This document shows positions 1 through 9,029 of a stretch of DNA of 20,615 nucleotides, piece after piece. Origin of the DNA: Ganoderma boninense (lineage: Eukaryota > Basidiomycota > Agaricomycetes > Polyporales > Polyporaceae); contig CM035305.1 of NCBI GenBank assembly GCA_002900995.3, positions 4,777,242 through 4,797,856 on the forward strand. The letters run 5' to 3'. The notes below the pieces were generated by a model that was not told where the DNA came from, did no database searches, and saw only the letters and a program-made list of their open reading frames with translations. The position numbers and the translations under genes are program-made. The stretch's first letter is position 1. Each line of letters starts with the position of its first letter.

Positions 1-479
1 CGCTCGAATCACGAGCCCTCCCGGAGTCCCGCGGGCTCCGTAAGCTCGACTTGTGCGCCACCGGTCTATGAGCTTAGCTGGGCCTCGTGCGGAGGATCGA
101 CGTGTATAGGTGCGGAGGCGCGTCTTGAGCGCTTGAGTGTGACGCGTCGCGACACGGTCACGTGTACGCGTCGGGCGCCGAGGACCAGTCGACGGAAACT
201 AGGGGACAAGTCTTGATCTCGAACGGGGGTCCGTCCCGCCCCCTCGATCCACTGTCGCCGGTAGTGGAGACTACGCGCGAGGGATGCACTCAGAAACTTC
301 GGGGAGTGCGGAGTCAGCAGGACCACCGGAAACTAAAGGGGGGGGCTTCGGATGGTGGGTGGGGCGTGCGTTCGGAACAGGGGGGGGCGCGGGTCGAGTG
401 CCTTCCGAGGGTGCGGACTCCTCGGTGCGAAAAGTGGGGGCATTTCGGGGGTTTCGGAGCATGGAGAGGCACCGGGCCT
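1..479. other. G-rich stretch without a recognisable gene
   Basis: No domain could be read here. One + strand frame stays open from about 129 to 542 but has no ATG and a low-complexity Gly/Arg-rich translation, so only its last part, joined to the transposase exon that follows, looks coding. Guanine runs of 7 or more occur near 340 and 380. A CACGTG box lies near 160. The conserved DDE transposase domain expected upstream of the SWIM fragment is absent, so the transposase is truncated on this side. Confidence 0.4.
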
Positions 480-2179
480 ATCAACGTCGAGTTTGTTCCT
501 CGGCAGCAGCAGCCTGATTTTGTATGCTTTATAGTTTCTTAATTGCTGGTATCCACTAACATCTATCAGTCCTCCCCCGTATTTGTTACAGCACCCGAGG
601 CTATTCCCACAATTCGGCTGCGGTTCAATGGCGAACTTGTCTCGCTTCGTCCTGAATTTCCCACCCAGCCGCTGCCGACGCTTCTCGCAGATGGCGCAGT
701 ACAAGATGCCGAGGCGGAGTCCGCTGAACTCCAAAGCGACGAGCTTCCAGACCGTGTCAAGAAGGAGCTTGACCAGCCAGATCAAGAAGCCGAGGATGGC
801 CCCGATTGGATGTTCGAGGAGGATGAACTCCGGTCCAGCGACCCAGAATATGTTTTCTGTCCCGTGCCCCATCGCAAACAGCTCTTGCGCTTAGTGACAA
901 AGCACTTCTGCCTCCACCCTCTTTTCCCCGAGCAGGACTCCGATCAGCGCCCCCATACCTCGGACTCCATCCACCATGATGCTGTGCACGAGATGTACAC
1001 ATTTTGCCATCTCCGAGGACTGACGGAGGTCTGGGGCTACCTGTGGGGATCTTGGTATTCTCCGCGGAGGTGGAAGCTCTGGGCGCGATCATCATCGGGC
1101 GATCGGATCTCTTGCCTTCGCACCACCATGACGGTCGAGAAACACTGGCAGCAACTGAAGGGCGATCATCTTCATCATCTTCTTCGCCCCCGGCTTGATC
1201 AGCTCACATACATTCTCATCCACCGTGTTACTCCAGCCTACATCGCGCATGCCGAAATCCTCGAGGATACCTATCGGCTTGGCCGCTCCAAGCCACTTAC
1301 AACATACCAGCGCTACTTCAAAATGGCTTGGATCAAGCTGCAAGCTGCGAAGGTCAGCAGTCGTACCTACACCACCAATGTTGCGACTTGGACGTGCAAT
1401 TGTGGACAGCAGAAATACCATCCGCAGCACCTCTGCAAGCATCTCGTTCAGGCAGTGGCGGACCCTTCCTTACGCTTCTTTCGAGAAGTCTACTGGCGCC
1501 GCACAATCCCCATTTATTCCCACCCTGAGCTGCGCCCATCTTCCCAGACTGACAGCACGGAATATCGGGATGCTGATGAAGGCACTGTGACCGATGGTGA
1601 TGACCACGTTTGGACTGGAGATCGCGGCCAGCTCAAGCGGTGGGCAGACTGGGAGGTGTTCGAAGGGGGCCTGACGCAGCAAAAGCGCCGGCGCACTGCC
1701 ACCCCCGCATATTCAGAACATGGACTCCGATCCTCGTCTCCATTGCCATACGCTGAAGATGACAGCGAGGATGAGAACAACAAGGTGAGCATTGAAAATT
1801 ATAGTCTTAACTTTCTATACTAACATACATAAAGCTAGAGGGCGAGGTCACGAAGCTGCAACGCCGAGTTTCAGAGCTCCGGGAAGCTGCTGACATTATT
1901 GAAGCGCAACTCCCGTTTCGAAACAAGATCTGGATCGGCAGCATAGCCAATCGGAACCTCGGCGGGGATGTCAGTCTCTTTGTCAAGGATATTCGGCACA
2001 TAGAGAAGACGGGGCGGAAGCGGGATACTACATGGGCTCAAAAGGGTGATAGAGATGGACAACGGCGCTCACGCAACACCATGGGATACCAAATTCGAGA
2101 CAAGCCTCCCCGGCCGGCCGCGACAAAAGTGTCTGGCAGTGGGCGGCCCACATCCCCCATTACATTAGACTCTGACTAA
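480..2179 (+). pseudogene. C-terminal part of a MULE-type transposase with a SWIM zinc finger
   Basis: Three exons can be read: one ending at 521, one at 570-1784 and one at 1835-2179. The introns (522-569, 48 nt; 1785-1834, 50 nt) are phase 0, begin GTATGC and GTGAGC, and have CTAAC branch sites. The second exon holds the region RTTMTVEKHWQQLKGDHLHH followed by RPRLDQLTYIL, typical of the part between transposase core and finger in agaricomycete Mutator-like proteins. A SWIM finger (CNC, 13 residues, then CKH) lies near 1394-1443. The last exon is charged and coiled-coil-like (LQRRVSELREAADI). The catalytic DDE core and any start codon are missing on the left, so this is a truncated copy or a derived host gene. 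The reading frame is otherwise clean for about 1.6 kb, with consistent splice sites. Family assignment is from motif recognition; truncation is seen directly. Confidence 0.72.
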
Positions 2180-2320
2180 CTTCTACATACAATCAAGTAT
2201 TCATACAATTCAGGCGCTTTAAAAACGACTTTACGCACCATTTTGAAAGCCTACACTCAACATTGAAGTCACCACCAGGCGCCGAAGAGGCGGGCGTCGG
2301 TGGCGGACGGAGTTCCAAAG

Positions 2321-2345
2321 CCCTGCCCAATTCGGAAAGGCAGGG
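2321..2345. repeat. Short inverted repeat (hairpin)
   Basis: CCCTGCC at 2321-2327 is the exact reverse complement of GGCAGGG at 2339-2345, with an 11-nt loop. It lies between the transposase remnant and the small secreted gene. No further role can be read from it. Confidence 0.35.
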
Positions 2346-2418
2346 TGCTTACGGCACCACCCCCGTCGCATCGTGCTGGGTGGATTGTGCAGACTTACTC
2401 CACTCCCTGCTGGCAACC

Positions 2419-2746
2419 ATGCATTTCCAAGCGTTCTCTCTCCTTGTCTGAGCAACAGCTGCTGTAATCGGCCTGGTGCTTGCATTTACCAACTCCAACG
2501 CCGTTGCACGGGAGGTTTGCCAGACCGGTACGTGCTTCACCCCCCCACATCCAAACCCCACTGACCTTGAAAGCTCACATTGCTCTATCAGGATGCAACA
2601 CCGTGCTGGTCGCCTGCTACGGCACCGGAGGTTTCTCCTTTGTAGCCTCTCGAACAGCCAGTCTCGGACCTCCACCCAGTATGCTGGGTACGATATGCAA
2701 CACGGCGGTAGGGAGCTGCCTCGCCGCCTGCACGGCGGCCGCCTGA
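2419..2746 (+). pseudogene. Small secreted cysteine-rich protein with a stop codon in its signal peptide
   Basis: Exon 1 (2419-2527) begins at ATG in a CAACCATG context. It encodes a hydrophobic leader (MHFQAFSLLV, stop, ATAAVIGLVLAF) ending in NAVARE before the first cysteine. A 64-nt intron (2528-2591, GTACGT donor, CTGAC branch, TATCAG acceptor, phase 1) leads to exon 2, which ends in TGA at 2744-2746. The mature part is about 55 residues with six cysteines: a CxxxC pair, a GCNTVLVACYG segment, and a C-terminal ICN / SCLAAC group. This pattern matches the small secreted proteins of Agaricomycetes often labelled zygote-specific proteins, whose function is unknown. The TGA at 2449-2451 interrupts the leader in frame, and no other ATG follows it. 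The rest is intact, so this is either a recent pseudogene or a base error. Confidence 0.6.
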
Positions 2747-3165
2747 GCGCGTTCGATGAATGGCCGATGCTTCTCTCCTGCGCTTCTCAACCACAAGGAC
2801 GCTCGATAGCCTGAACATGGTCAGTAATTCAAATATGGTACATATTTACGGCACATGTAATGCTCACTGTCCGCGGTCTATAGTACAACGTGGCGCACGG
2901 CCGAAGTACAACAAAAAGAGGGGGGGTGACAGAGTTCGCAAACGCTTGCTAGGTGAAGGGATTCGAGGCTGAAGACTGCGAGGGAGAAGATGGGGCTGTG
3001 TATTGCGGAAGATGGAAGTCCAGAGACGGTTGGTTGCGGTGTGTAGATGCAGACAAGTATTCGTATTCTCGCCTAACCAGCGAACCGTCAGCCGCAAAAG
3101 GGCCTTTGTACGACCCGCTCAGTGCTATTTGCATTTCGAATCCATGCATGCCCGGGTCTACGCCT
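2747..3165. other. Intergenic, no gene seen
   Basis: Between the convergent 3' ends of the small secreted gene and the F-box gene. Open frames here are short, lack family motifs and look like chance readings. A run of seven G lies near 2921-2928. Confidence 0.5.
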
Positions 3166-4610
3166 CTATTCTTCCCAGTATTCATGCTGAATGCGCTCCA
3201 CGCAATCCTTCCACTTTCCCCATCCAAGCCTCGTAGTCGTGTCGTCTCTTTTATACGAGTAGTCTTCATAGCGCAGGTCGGGTCCCAGCTTCGGGTAGAG
3301 CTCCCCCAAATCGACATGGTCGAAGATCCCTGTCTCCTCCCATGCTGGCTGCCGCTTGCGCGTCCACTTCGTCTTCCAGTGGGAGGAATGGTCTTTACCC
3401 ACACGAATGCAGAGCGTCTGGAGCCGCCGCCCGTCCTGGTCGCGTCGCTCCAAGCCACGGGCGAGGCGCGCGCAGAGCTCCACTGGGATGTCGCTCACGA
3501 TGAGCTCGAGGTGGGCGAGGTTCGGGAAGAGCACGGGGCTGTCGCTTGTTAGGATCTCCGAGATGGTGGTCCCCAGTGCGATGACTGCCGCCCCGTGGTA
3601 AATGTGTATGCGGTGGCTCGTGTCGTGCTTGACGACGAGCATCGAGACCATGGGCATGTAGGTCGCGAGGTGCGCGAGGAGGTTCTCCGACGCAGGGGCG
3701 GCCCACAGGCTGGTCTCGAAGTGCAGCTCCTCAACCTCGGAGAGCGGGAGCATCATCGGGAGGTCGTTGCGCAGCCAGCTCCACTTCTTGTTGTGTTGCA
3801 TTTCCCTATCCATGGCAATCCCTACTTCCAGCGAAATGTTGTCTCCGCAGAATACACCACTGAAGCTGGAACCTCTCAGCGCGACAGCTAGGCGGTTTAT
3901 TGTCCACATATTGAGAGCGCTCTGCAGGAGGGGAGTCGACGCCAGCATACCATCGCTTGCCAAAATCGAAGAGAGGTAGACAAATGTTAGAGCAGGGGCA
4001 TCCAATGGGTATACCAGGAGGTGGATAGCAGCAGAAGTCATGTCTTGTATATGTACTTCACGTAGGCAGTGTAGGGTTATGGATGAGGGAGCCACAGTGG
4101 ATGGCAGCGGGGTGAGGAGTTCGTCACAGTAAGCGATGTGCAAGACTTTGAGAGCAGGTGTACTCCTCAAGAGATGCACAATGTCCAGGACATCGACCTT
4201 CCACAATTGGCCCAGATACAAGTGGGTGAGGTTAGGGAGAACGTGAGCAGTAGTGATGGGAGATCCTTCCAACAGCAATGCCCTGAGAGCAGGAAATGAT
4301 CCTGGGACATTGGTGAGCGGCACTGATTCTGGTTCAGCTTGCGAGAATGTGACTGAAGTGCAGATCGTCATTTTCCGGAGGTGAGGCATGTCAGTCGACA
4401 AGATCGACCTCAGCGAAGGCACTGGATCGAGCATCCAAAGATCGAGTTCGTAAATACGTGTTCCGTGATTTTCAACAATCTTCTCAAGTGCGTCCGAATT
4501 TTCTTTCATTGTGAGGCCTCCGTACAACCGAATGTTCGCCCCTGATGATCTAGGAAGCAGCCATTCACAGCAATGTGGGTCGATATCCATCCACAGGGAA
4601 GCAGCATGGG
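3166..4610 (-). pseudogene. F-box/LRR protein, 3' part of the copy split by a retrotransposon
   Basis: This is the LRR-like body (480 residues) of an F-box protein whose N-terminal half lies at 11312-11779. F-box proteins of this kind usually act as substrate adaptors of SCF ubiquitin ligases. The reading starts directly at the 3' LTR edge with AASLWMDIDPH and ends EYWEE, stop at 3166-3168. Degenerate leucine-rich segments recur (LTHLYLGQL, LREVHIQDM, LAHLELIVSDIP). The C-terminal motif GWGKWKDCV is shared with the intact paralogue at 13015-15467, which also ends GWGKWRDCV. There is no ATG or promoter of its own, so it is presumably silent, although the LTR frame is open into it through a TTG codon. 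The body itself carries no frameshift or stop, which implies recent loss. Confidence 0.85.
4606..4610. repeat. Target-site duplication, left copy (ATGGG)
   Basis: ATGGG directly abuts the TGTTACG end of the left LTR and is repeated exactly at 11312-11316 beyond the right LTR. Five bases is the usual duplication length for Ty3/gypsy integrases. Confidence 0.93.
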
Positions 4611-5210
4611 TGTTACGACTGGCTGTCAAGTAAGATCAGGGAGGAGGCTTACGAGACGAGCAAGGGCGTCGACGAGCACTTGTGCAGCGAGAGCGGAGCA
4701 GGGCTCGACAGTCAGGCTGGAGACAAGATGTATTGAGCGAGTAACTAACGAGCGAGAATACAGTGAGGCTTACCTGGAGACAAGAGGTCGAAACTGAGGT
4801 CTCCAGGTAGCAAAGTACAGGCCTTATATACATGTAACGGACAATGGGAACCGGGAACAATAGGTAACTATGGACACGGGAACCAGTGGAAGAACAATGG
4901 TATGTAGTACAATGACGACGGGAACAATGGGTAACAGGAGTTATTGTACTGCGAGAACAAGGGACAGGTTTGCTAAACAACGGAGGACAATAAGGGACGA
5001 CGCGTAACAAATATGACACTGCGGTAACCAGGGGTAAGCTCAACAAAGCGTATGTAGTACAATGACGACCCTCAGACAGGTGTGTCCTCACATCGAGTCT
5101 TCTTGTACTGCCAGGAGCGTCAGGATGTGTCGAAATGAACTAAACCACTTTTGGCGCGACAATTTGCGTGCGAGATCCGAACACGGGTCTTTCCCAGAGC
5201 TATCGTGACA
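4611..5210 (-). repeat. 3' LTR of the retrotransposon
   Basis: The segment 4611-5004 matches 10852-11244 with one substitution (A at 4628, G at 10869) and one G indel near 4994. It ends TGTTACG at the host side, giving the TGT...ACA ends of gypsy LTRs. The inner boundary is placed at 5210 because TGACA there is followed by ACCCCACTCC, the complement of a purine tract; TGACA at 5014-5018 is an alternative without a purine tract. Beyond 5004 there is no match to the other LTR. A 19-bp direct repeat (4901-4919 and 5051-5069) and 16-nt units of the form GGGAACAATRGGTAAC (4853-4868, 4920-4935) lie in U3. Confidence 0.8.
4785..4841 (-). promoter_or_regulatory. Promoter copy in the 3' LTR (TATA, initiator, R start)
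   Basis: The same TATATAA box and CTCAGTTTC initiator as in the 5' LTR are present here. The predicted R start is at 4795 and the transcript would run leftward into the 3' half of the F-box gene. The 11 nt at 4785-4795 are identical to those at 11026-11036. Confidence 0.5.
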
Positions 5211-5286
5211 ACCCCACTCCTAAGGGTGTCCCCTCTACGATCGAGTCTATCTTGTTGCAGTAGGGGCCAGGAGCGTCAGGATGTGT
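5110..5286. repeat. 21-bp direct repeat across the U3/internal boundary
   Basis: GCCAGGAGCGTCAGGATGTG plus a final T occurs at 5110-5130 and again at 5266-5286. The weaker neighbours ATCGAGTCT and TGAAC...TTTTGGC are also shared. One copy is inside the proposed 3' LTR, the other between the chromodomain and the polypurine tract. Confidence 0.75.
5211..5220 (-). other. Candidate polypurine tract
   Basis: On the element's coding strand this reads GGAGTGGGGT directly before TGTCAC, the presumed start of the 3' LTR U3. Plus-strand DNA synthesis of LTR elements starts at such tracts. The assignment is by position and composition only. Confidence 0.5.
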
Positions 5287-5289
5287 ATC

Positions 5290-5420
5290 TCATGAACACT
5301 TTTACTTTTGGCAGTTTCTTTCCGACACGTCCAGCTATCAGGGGCCCCGACGTCCAAGTGAACAAGATACTGCAGTTTCTTCCACCGTCCATACCGACGT
5401 GACTCTAACACTTCCTCAGA
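5290..5420 (-). pseudogene. Chromodomain remnant at the C terminus of pol
   Basis: In one frame the coding strand reads EEVLESRRYGRWKKLQYLV, the first half of a chromodomain as found at the end of chromovirus integrases. There it is thought to bind modified histones and steer integration. The later part is degenerate: the expected W-x-G-Y and TWEP box is reduced to HLDVGAPDSW. It lies in a different frame from the GPY/F module just upstream. Confidence 0.6.
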
Positions 5421-6480
5421 CATTCGTACTCTTCCTCTCCTTCCACTTCAAGAAGCTGCAGGTTCAGGGGATGCCGACCGGAAGTTGGCTTTCTTTGTGC
5501 GGATGTAGGAGTGTCACATGGAACACCGGGTGGAGCCCCATGTCTTTGGGCTGAGCTTGAGCTCGTAAGCCAAGTTGCCCACCTTGCGCTTGACAGGGTA
5601 CGGCCAGCGTATCGGTCCACCAGCTTCCGAGAGACTCCTGGGACACGGAAGTTCCTCGTGTCGAGCCACACCTTCTGACCCTCCTTGAACTCTGAGCAGC
5701 GGAGACATAGCGATCGTCAGTACTCCTTCATCCGCCTGCTGCCAGGGTTAAGGCTGAGGTCGCATCCTCCCTTGCCTGCTGCAACTCCTCTCTTCGTTCA
5801 TCCGCCGTAGGCACCGGGTGGTATAGCATCGGAACGTGGAACTTGAGGTTCATAAGCCGTACATGAGCGTAAACGGCGGAGTACCCTGTGGATGAATGTA
5901 CGCGCGAGTTAAAGCAGTTACTCTGCTGTTTGGTAGCCACTTGACACCAATCGTCCGCGGTGCCTTGAGCAGTTACATCCGTAGTACACCTCTATCTCCT
6001 GGTTCTATCGCTCCGACTGTCCATCCGTCTGCGGTGGTAGGCTGTGGACAACGCGCCTTCTATGTCGAGGCCTTTAAGGATTGCACGGAAGAGCTTGCTA
6101 GAGAAACTGGGCCCCCGATCAGAGATGATCTTCGCGGAGTCTCATGTAGACGGAACCATTCTCTAATGAAGTTGTCTGCAGTCCCTTACCGTGTCAATCT
6201 CCTCAGTGCATGGGATAAGGTGAATCATCTTTCCATGCCGTATCAGCAATAAGCTGGAGCGCGTTGTATACTGTCCACCTCCGGCATCCAGTGATAAGTC
6301 ACAGGTAACTACTTGGCTGGGCCGTCCGGGATCTCGTTGGGTGAAGAGGACCATGTGGCTTCGCATGTGAAGTCTTGCCACGGCGACAAGTGTCGCAGGT
6401 CTCAACGTAATCCTTAATGAAACTTTGCCATGCCCGGCCACCAGTAGTTCCGTGTAACCAACTCTACCGTCTTTGCCTGG
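5405..6480 (-). pseudogene. Integrase region of pol (zinc-binding, DDE core, GPY/F), frameshifted
   Basis: Read on the minus strand from 6480 downward. A zinc-binding part with NYWWPGMAK and then CDTC appears near 6450-6360, split by a frameshift. The core shows HLIPC, an ISDRGPSFSS-like segment near 6130-6100 and HPQTDGQSER-like coding near 6010, in several frames. The GPY/F module follows (RKLVDRYAG, then VGNLAYELKL and HPVFHVTLLHP) at about 5640-5490, again across frames. These are the standard parts of a Ty3/gypsy integrase. The many frame changes mean that no functional integrase is encoded. Confidence 0.75.
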
Positions 6481-6738
6481 CCAGGGTGTCCAGCAGGCGG
6501 GAGGTCATGGTGAATGCGCACTATCTCTGCTCGGAGCGCGTCGTCTTTGGGGACATAAACTCGGCCGCGGTAGAGCAGCAGCCTTGTTCTGTGTTCCAGT
6601 CCACCAAATCATTCTGTAGGACTGCTGGCCCTAGCTTACGAGCTTGCTGAGTGCCTCTGCAACCTCCTGCTCACGCTCTCCACATTCTCGAATGCGCGGA
6701 GCAGTGCCTTCTCTGGTACCACTACATGCTGCCCTCTC

Positions 6739-7215
6739 TTAGCTGCCAGTACTCGAAGCGATTGGGTTGCAACATGATCGGTATTCAAGGTTGTCATCGG
6801 CGTCCTCCTTCTGGTGATCAGGCCCTGCGCGACACGCGCATCTGCCCCTACCGTTGGAGGTGCCTGGCTTGTGTGCAATGACAAAGTCGAACCGCGACAG
6901 ATAGAGAGCCCATCGTGCCTGCCTGCGCGTGAGGTTTTGTGCGGCCTTCCAGTACTCGAGGTTCTTGTGGTCCGACTGGATCTCGAACACACTAGGAAGA
7001 CCCTCGAGGTAGTGGTGCCAGGCCTGCAGGGCACGGATGATAGCAAGCATCTCCTTGTCGTAGATCTCATAGTTGCGTTTCGCATCACTCATTGACTCAG
7101 AGTGGAAAGCCACAGGGTGCCATTTGCCGTCCTCCCCCTCCTGAGACAGAACCACACCGGTAGCATACCCGGATGCATCGACTTCAATGCGGGTATTGCG
7201 GTCTGGGTCATACAT
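6739..7215 (-). pseudogene. RNase H domain of pol
   Basis: The longest clean pol segment, about 120 coding residues. It contains IEVDASGYATGVVLSQ, HPVAFHSESM, NYEIYDKEMLAI and QSDHKNLEYW, the usual gypsy RNase H motifs including the first catalytic aspartate (VDAS) and the SDH segment. It follows the reverse transcriptase remnant and runs into a frame change before the integrase. The last 30 residues read out of frame. Confidence 0.82.
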
Positions 7216-7349
7216 GCTCAGGACAGGGCTTCAGTGTGAACGACGTTTGAGCTCATCGAATGCTGATGTTGCTCTTCGGCACCGACATTTGCCAGGGAGC
7301 ATTACCCGTGAGACGGTCAAGGGGTTTTGCATACTGCACTGAAAGTCCC

Positions 7350-8360
7350 TTAATGAACCGCCTGTAGAAATTCGCGGAAACCGCGGAACTTCCGTACATC
7401 TGAGGCGTTCTGAGGGACGGGCCATTCTGCGATACCCCTGACCTTCACTGGGTCCATCTCCACACGTCTCCGAGACGAGCACCAACCTAGGTACTCAAAC
7501 CTTAGGCTGTTCGAATTCGCACTTCTTCTGGCTTGCAGAACAGGTCGTGCCCGCAGACGCTTCAGGACCTCACGCACCAATGTGCGGTGTTCCTCGATGT
7601 CATTGTGTGAATATGAGGATGTCGTCGAGGAGAAGTGATTTTGCCGAGATATGATGAGGTCCTTGAAGATGTCGTCATGAGCGCAGAGAATGTACTGGGC
7701 AGTTGGCCAGTCCGAAGTTACATCACGTTCGGTTCGAACAGTCCGCGTTGGTAACAAAGGCAGCCTTTCTATTCATCACCGGGTCTTAATCCGCATGTTG
7801 TTGTACCCCCAACGGATGTCGAGCTTTGTAAAGTACTTGGCCCTCTTGAGTCGATCCATCAAGTCTGACACCAATGGTAGCGGGGTATCGGTTCTAATGG
7901 TGATGTCGTTCAATCGCCGGTAGTTCCTGTACAGGACGTAGGCTGCCATCCTTCTTTTTAACGAATTCCCGAAGAACGGTGATGACATTGGTGACTTCGA
8001 CTCTTGATATATAACCTTTGGCCAAGTTCTCGCTGAGGAACTTGTCAAGCTCGACCTGCTCGCTGGGAGACAGGGGGTACACCTTGGAATGGAACATCCT
8101 AGCATCTGGTACGAGTTCTATAGCGTGGTCATAGGGTCTGTGCTCAGGTAGACGTTCGGACGCCTCTTTCGAGAACACACGCAGATACTCGTGGTACTGG
8201 GGAGGTACAATCTCTTCAACAGGACGGACTTCCTTCTTCTGGTACTCTTGTTCAGCAGCTGTTGAGAGTACGTGTAGCTCGCCGACACAAAGATCTTAGG
8301 GTACCTCGAATCGTCGTCGTCCATCTTCCAGTGCATTGAGAAGAGACTCCTCAGTGCCAT
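7350..8360 (-). pseudogene. Reverse transcriptase region of pol, frameshifted
   Basis: Pieces lie in at least three frames. They are an N-terminal FSKEASERLPEHRPYDHAIE and KVYPLSPSEQVELDKFL (8178-8000), then NYRRLNDITIRTDTPLPLV and KYFTKLDIRWGYNNMRIK (7940-7780), then the catalytic LDDILIF near 7632-7612 in another frame, then VEMDPVKVRGIAEWPVP (7470-7400). Both the LDIRWGYNN motif and the DD pair are still legible. The frame breaks between them exclude an active enzyme. Confidence 0.82.
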
Positions 8361-9022
8361 CCCATTCCGGCAGAAAACCTGGTGGTGGAGGCCTATCTTC
8401 CTCCTCCTCCTCGACCATTACAGCCGTGCATATCCTACCCATCATCTTTGCCTTCCGCACCCGCCGAGAACCATTGTGCGCCATAAGCCGTACCTCCGTA
8501 TCACGCGCTTTGGTCTCAACAGGTTTGGATGCCTTCCGATGAGCCGGACATGCCTCTGGACATCTCGATAGGCGCAGCGAGCCACGTTCCCAATCTACTT
8601 CAGGGTTGTGCTCGCGCAGCCAGTCCAGGCCAATGATCACATCCTCTTCTCCTATGTCTGTCACCACAAACACCACCTTCTCTCGGTGGTCTCCAATCGC
8701 CATATCCAACACAGCGACCTCCGTGATTGTCCCATCACGGTTCTCAGTACCGTCTATGTTGTACAGAGGAATTGGCCTTGCCAACTTCCTCGTCGTAACC
8801 TGGTTCTTCTCTACGAACCATCTATGTAAAAAAACTTAGTAGTAGCTCCACTATCTACCATTGCTACTATGTCCTTATGTCGCTGCTTGCCGATTAACCG
8901 TACCGGTATATGAAAGTGTTGACCACTGTGATTTACTTCATATATGAACGTGGAACTCAGTACAGAAAATCGACTATTACTACAAGAGCCGGCACACGCA
9001 GCGTCCAGTGCGGCTCTAATCA
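8296..9022 (-). pseudogene. Start of pol with aspartic protease, frameshifted at a T-run
   Basis: The pol frame is entered at the gag stop by a -1 shift. It runs without a stop to the protease active site VDSGATTK (GTA GAT AGT GGA at 8858-8847). A run of seven T on the coding strand (8834-8828) then breaks the frame. The rest of the retropepsin fold continues in another frame as ARPIPLYNIDGTENRDG, VVFVVTDIG, EDVIIGLDWL and NPEVDW, followed by an acidic linker. The homopolymer and the changed frame fit a two-base gain or one-base loss. Confidence 0.8.
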
Positions 9023-9029
9023 GAAACCC
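8985..9029 (-). promoter_or_regulatory. Programmed -1 ribosomal frameshift signal at the gag/pol junction
   Basis: On the coding strand the last gag codons GGT TTC lie in the heptamer G GGT TTC (9029-9023), which fits the X XXY YYZ slippery pattern, and TGA follows at once. Five bases later AGAGCCG (9017-9011) pairs perfectly with CGGCTCT (8991-8985); a further CAC/GTG pairing is possible past a bulged C. The -1 frame from here stays open through the protease DSG motif (57 codons). Position, spacing and frame all agree with a -1 frameshift element. Confidence 0.72.

Noticed and set aside
2449..2451. Selenocysteine or programmed readthrough at the in-frame TGA of the small secreted gene
   Set aside because: Most fungi, including well-studied Basidiomycota, lack selenocysteine machinery, and the codon lies in the hydrophobic leader where no such residue is expected. 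A null allele or base error is simpler.
2949..3706. Minus and plus frames (169, 199, 103 codons) at the end of the split F-box gene
   Set aside because: They overlap the F-box body in other frames and show no motif of their own.
5014..5018. TGACA as the inner end of the 3' LTR
   Set aside because: The neighbouring sequence is not purine-rich on the element strand and cannot serve as a polypurine tract. 5210/5211 fits better, though neither end matches the other LTR.
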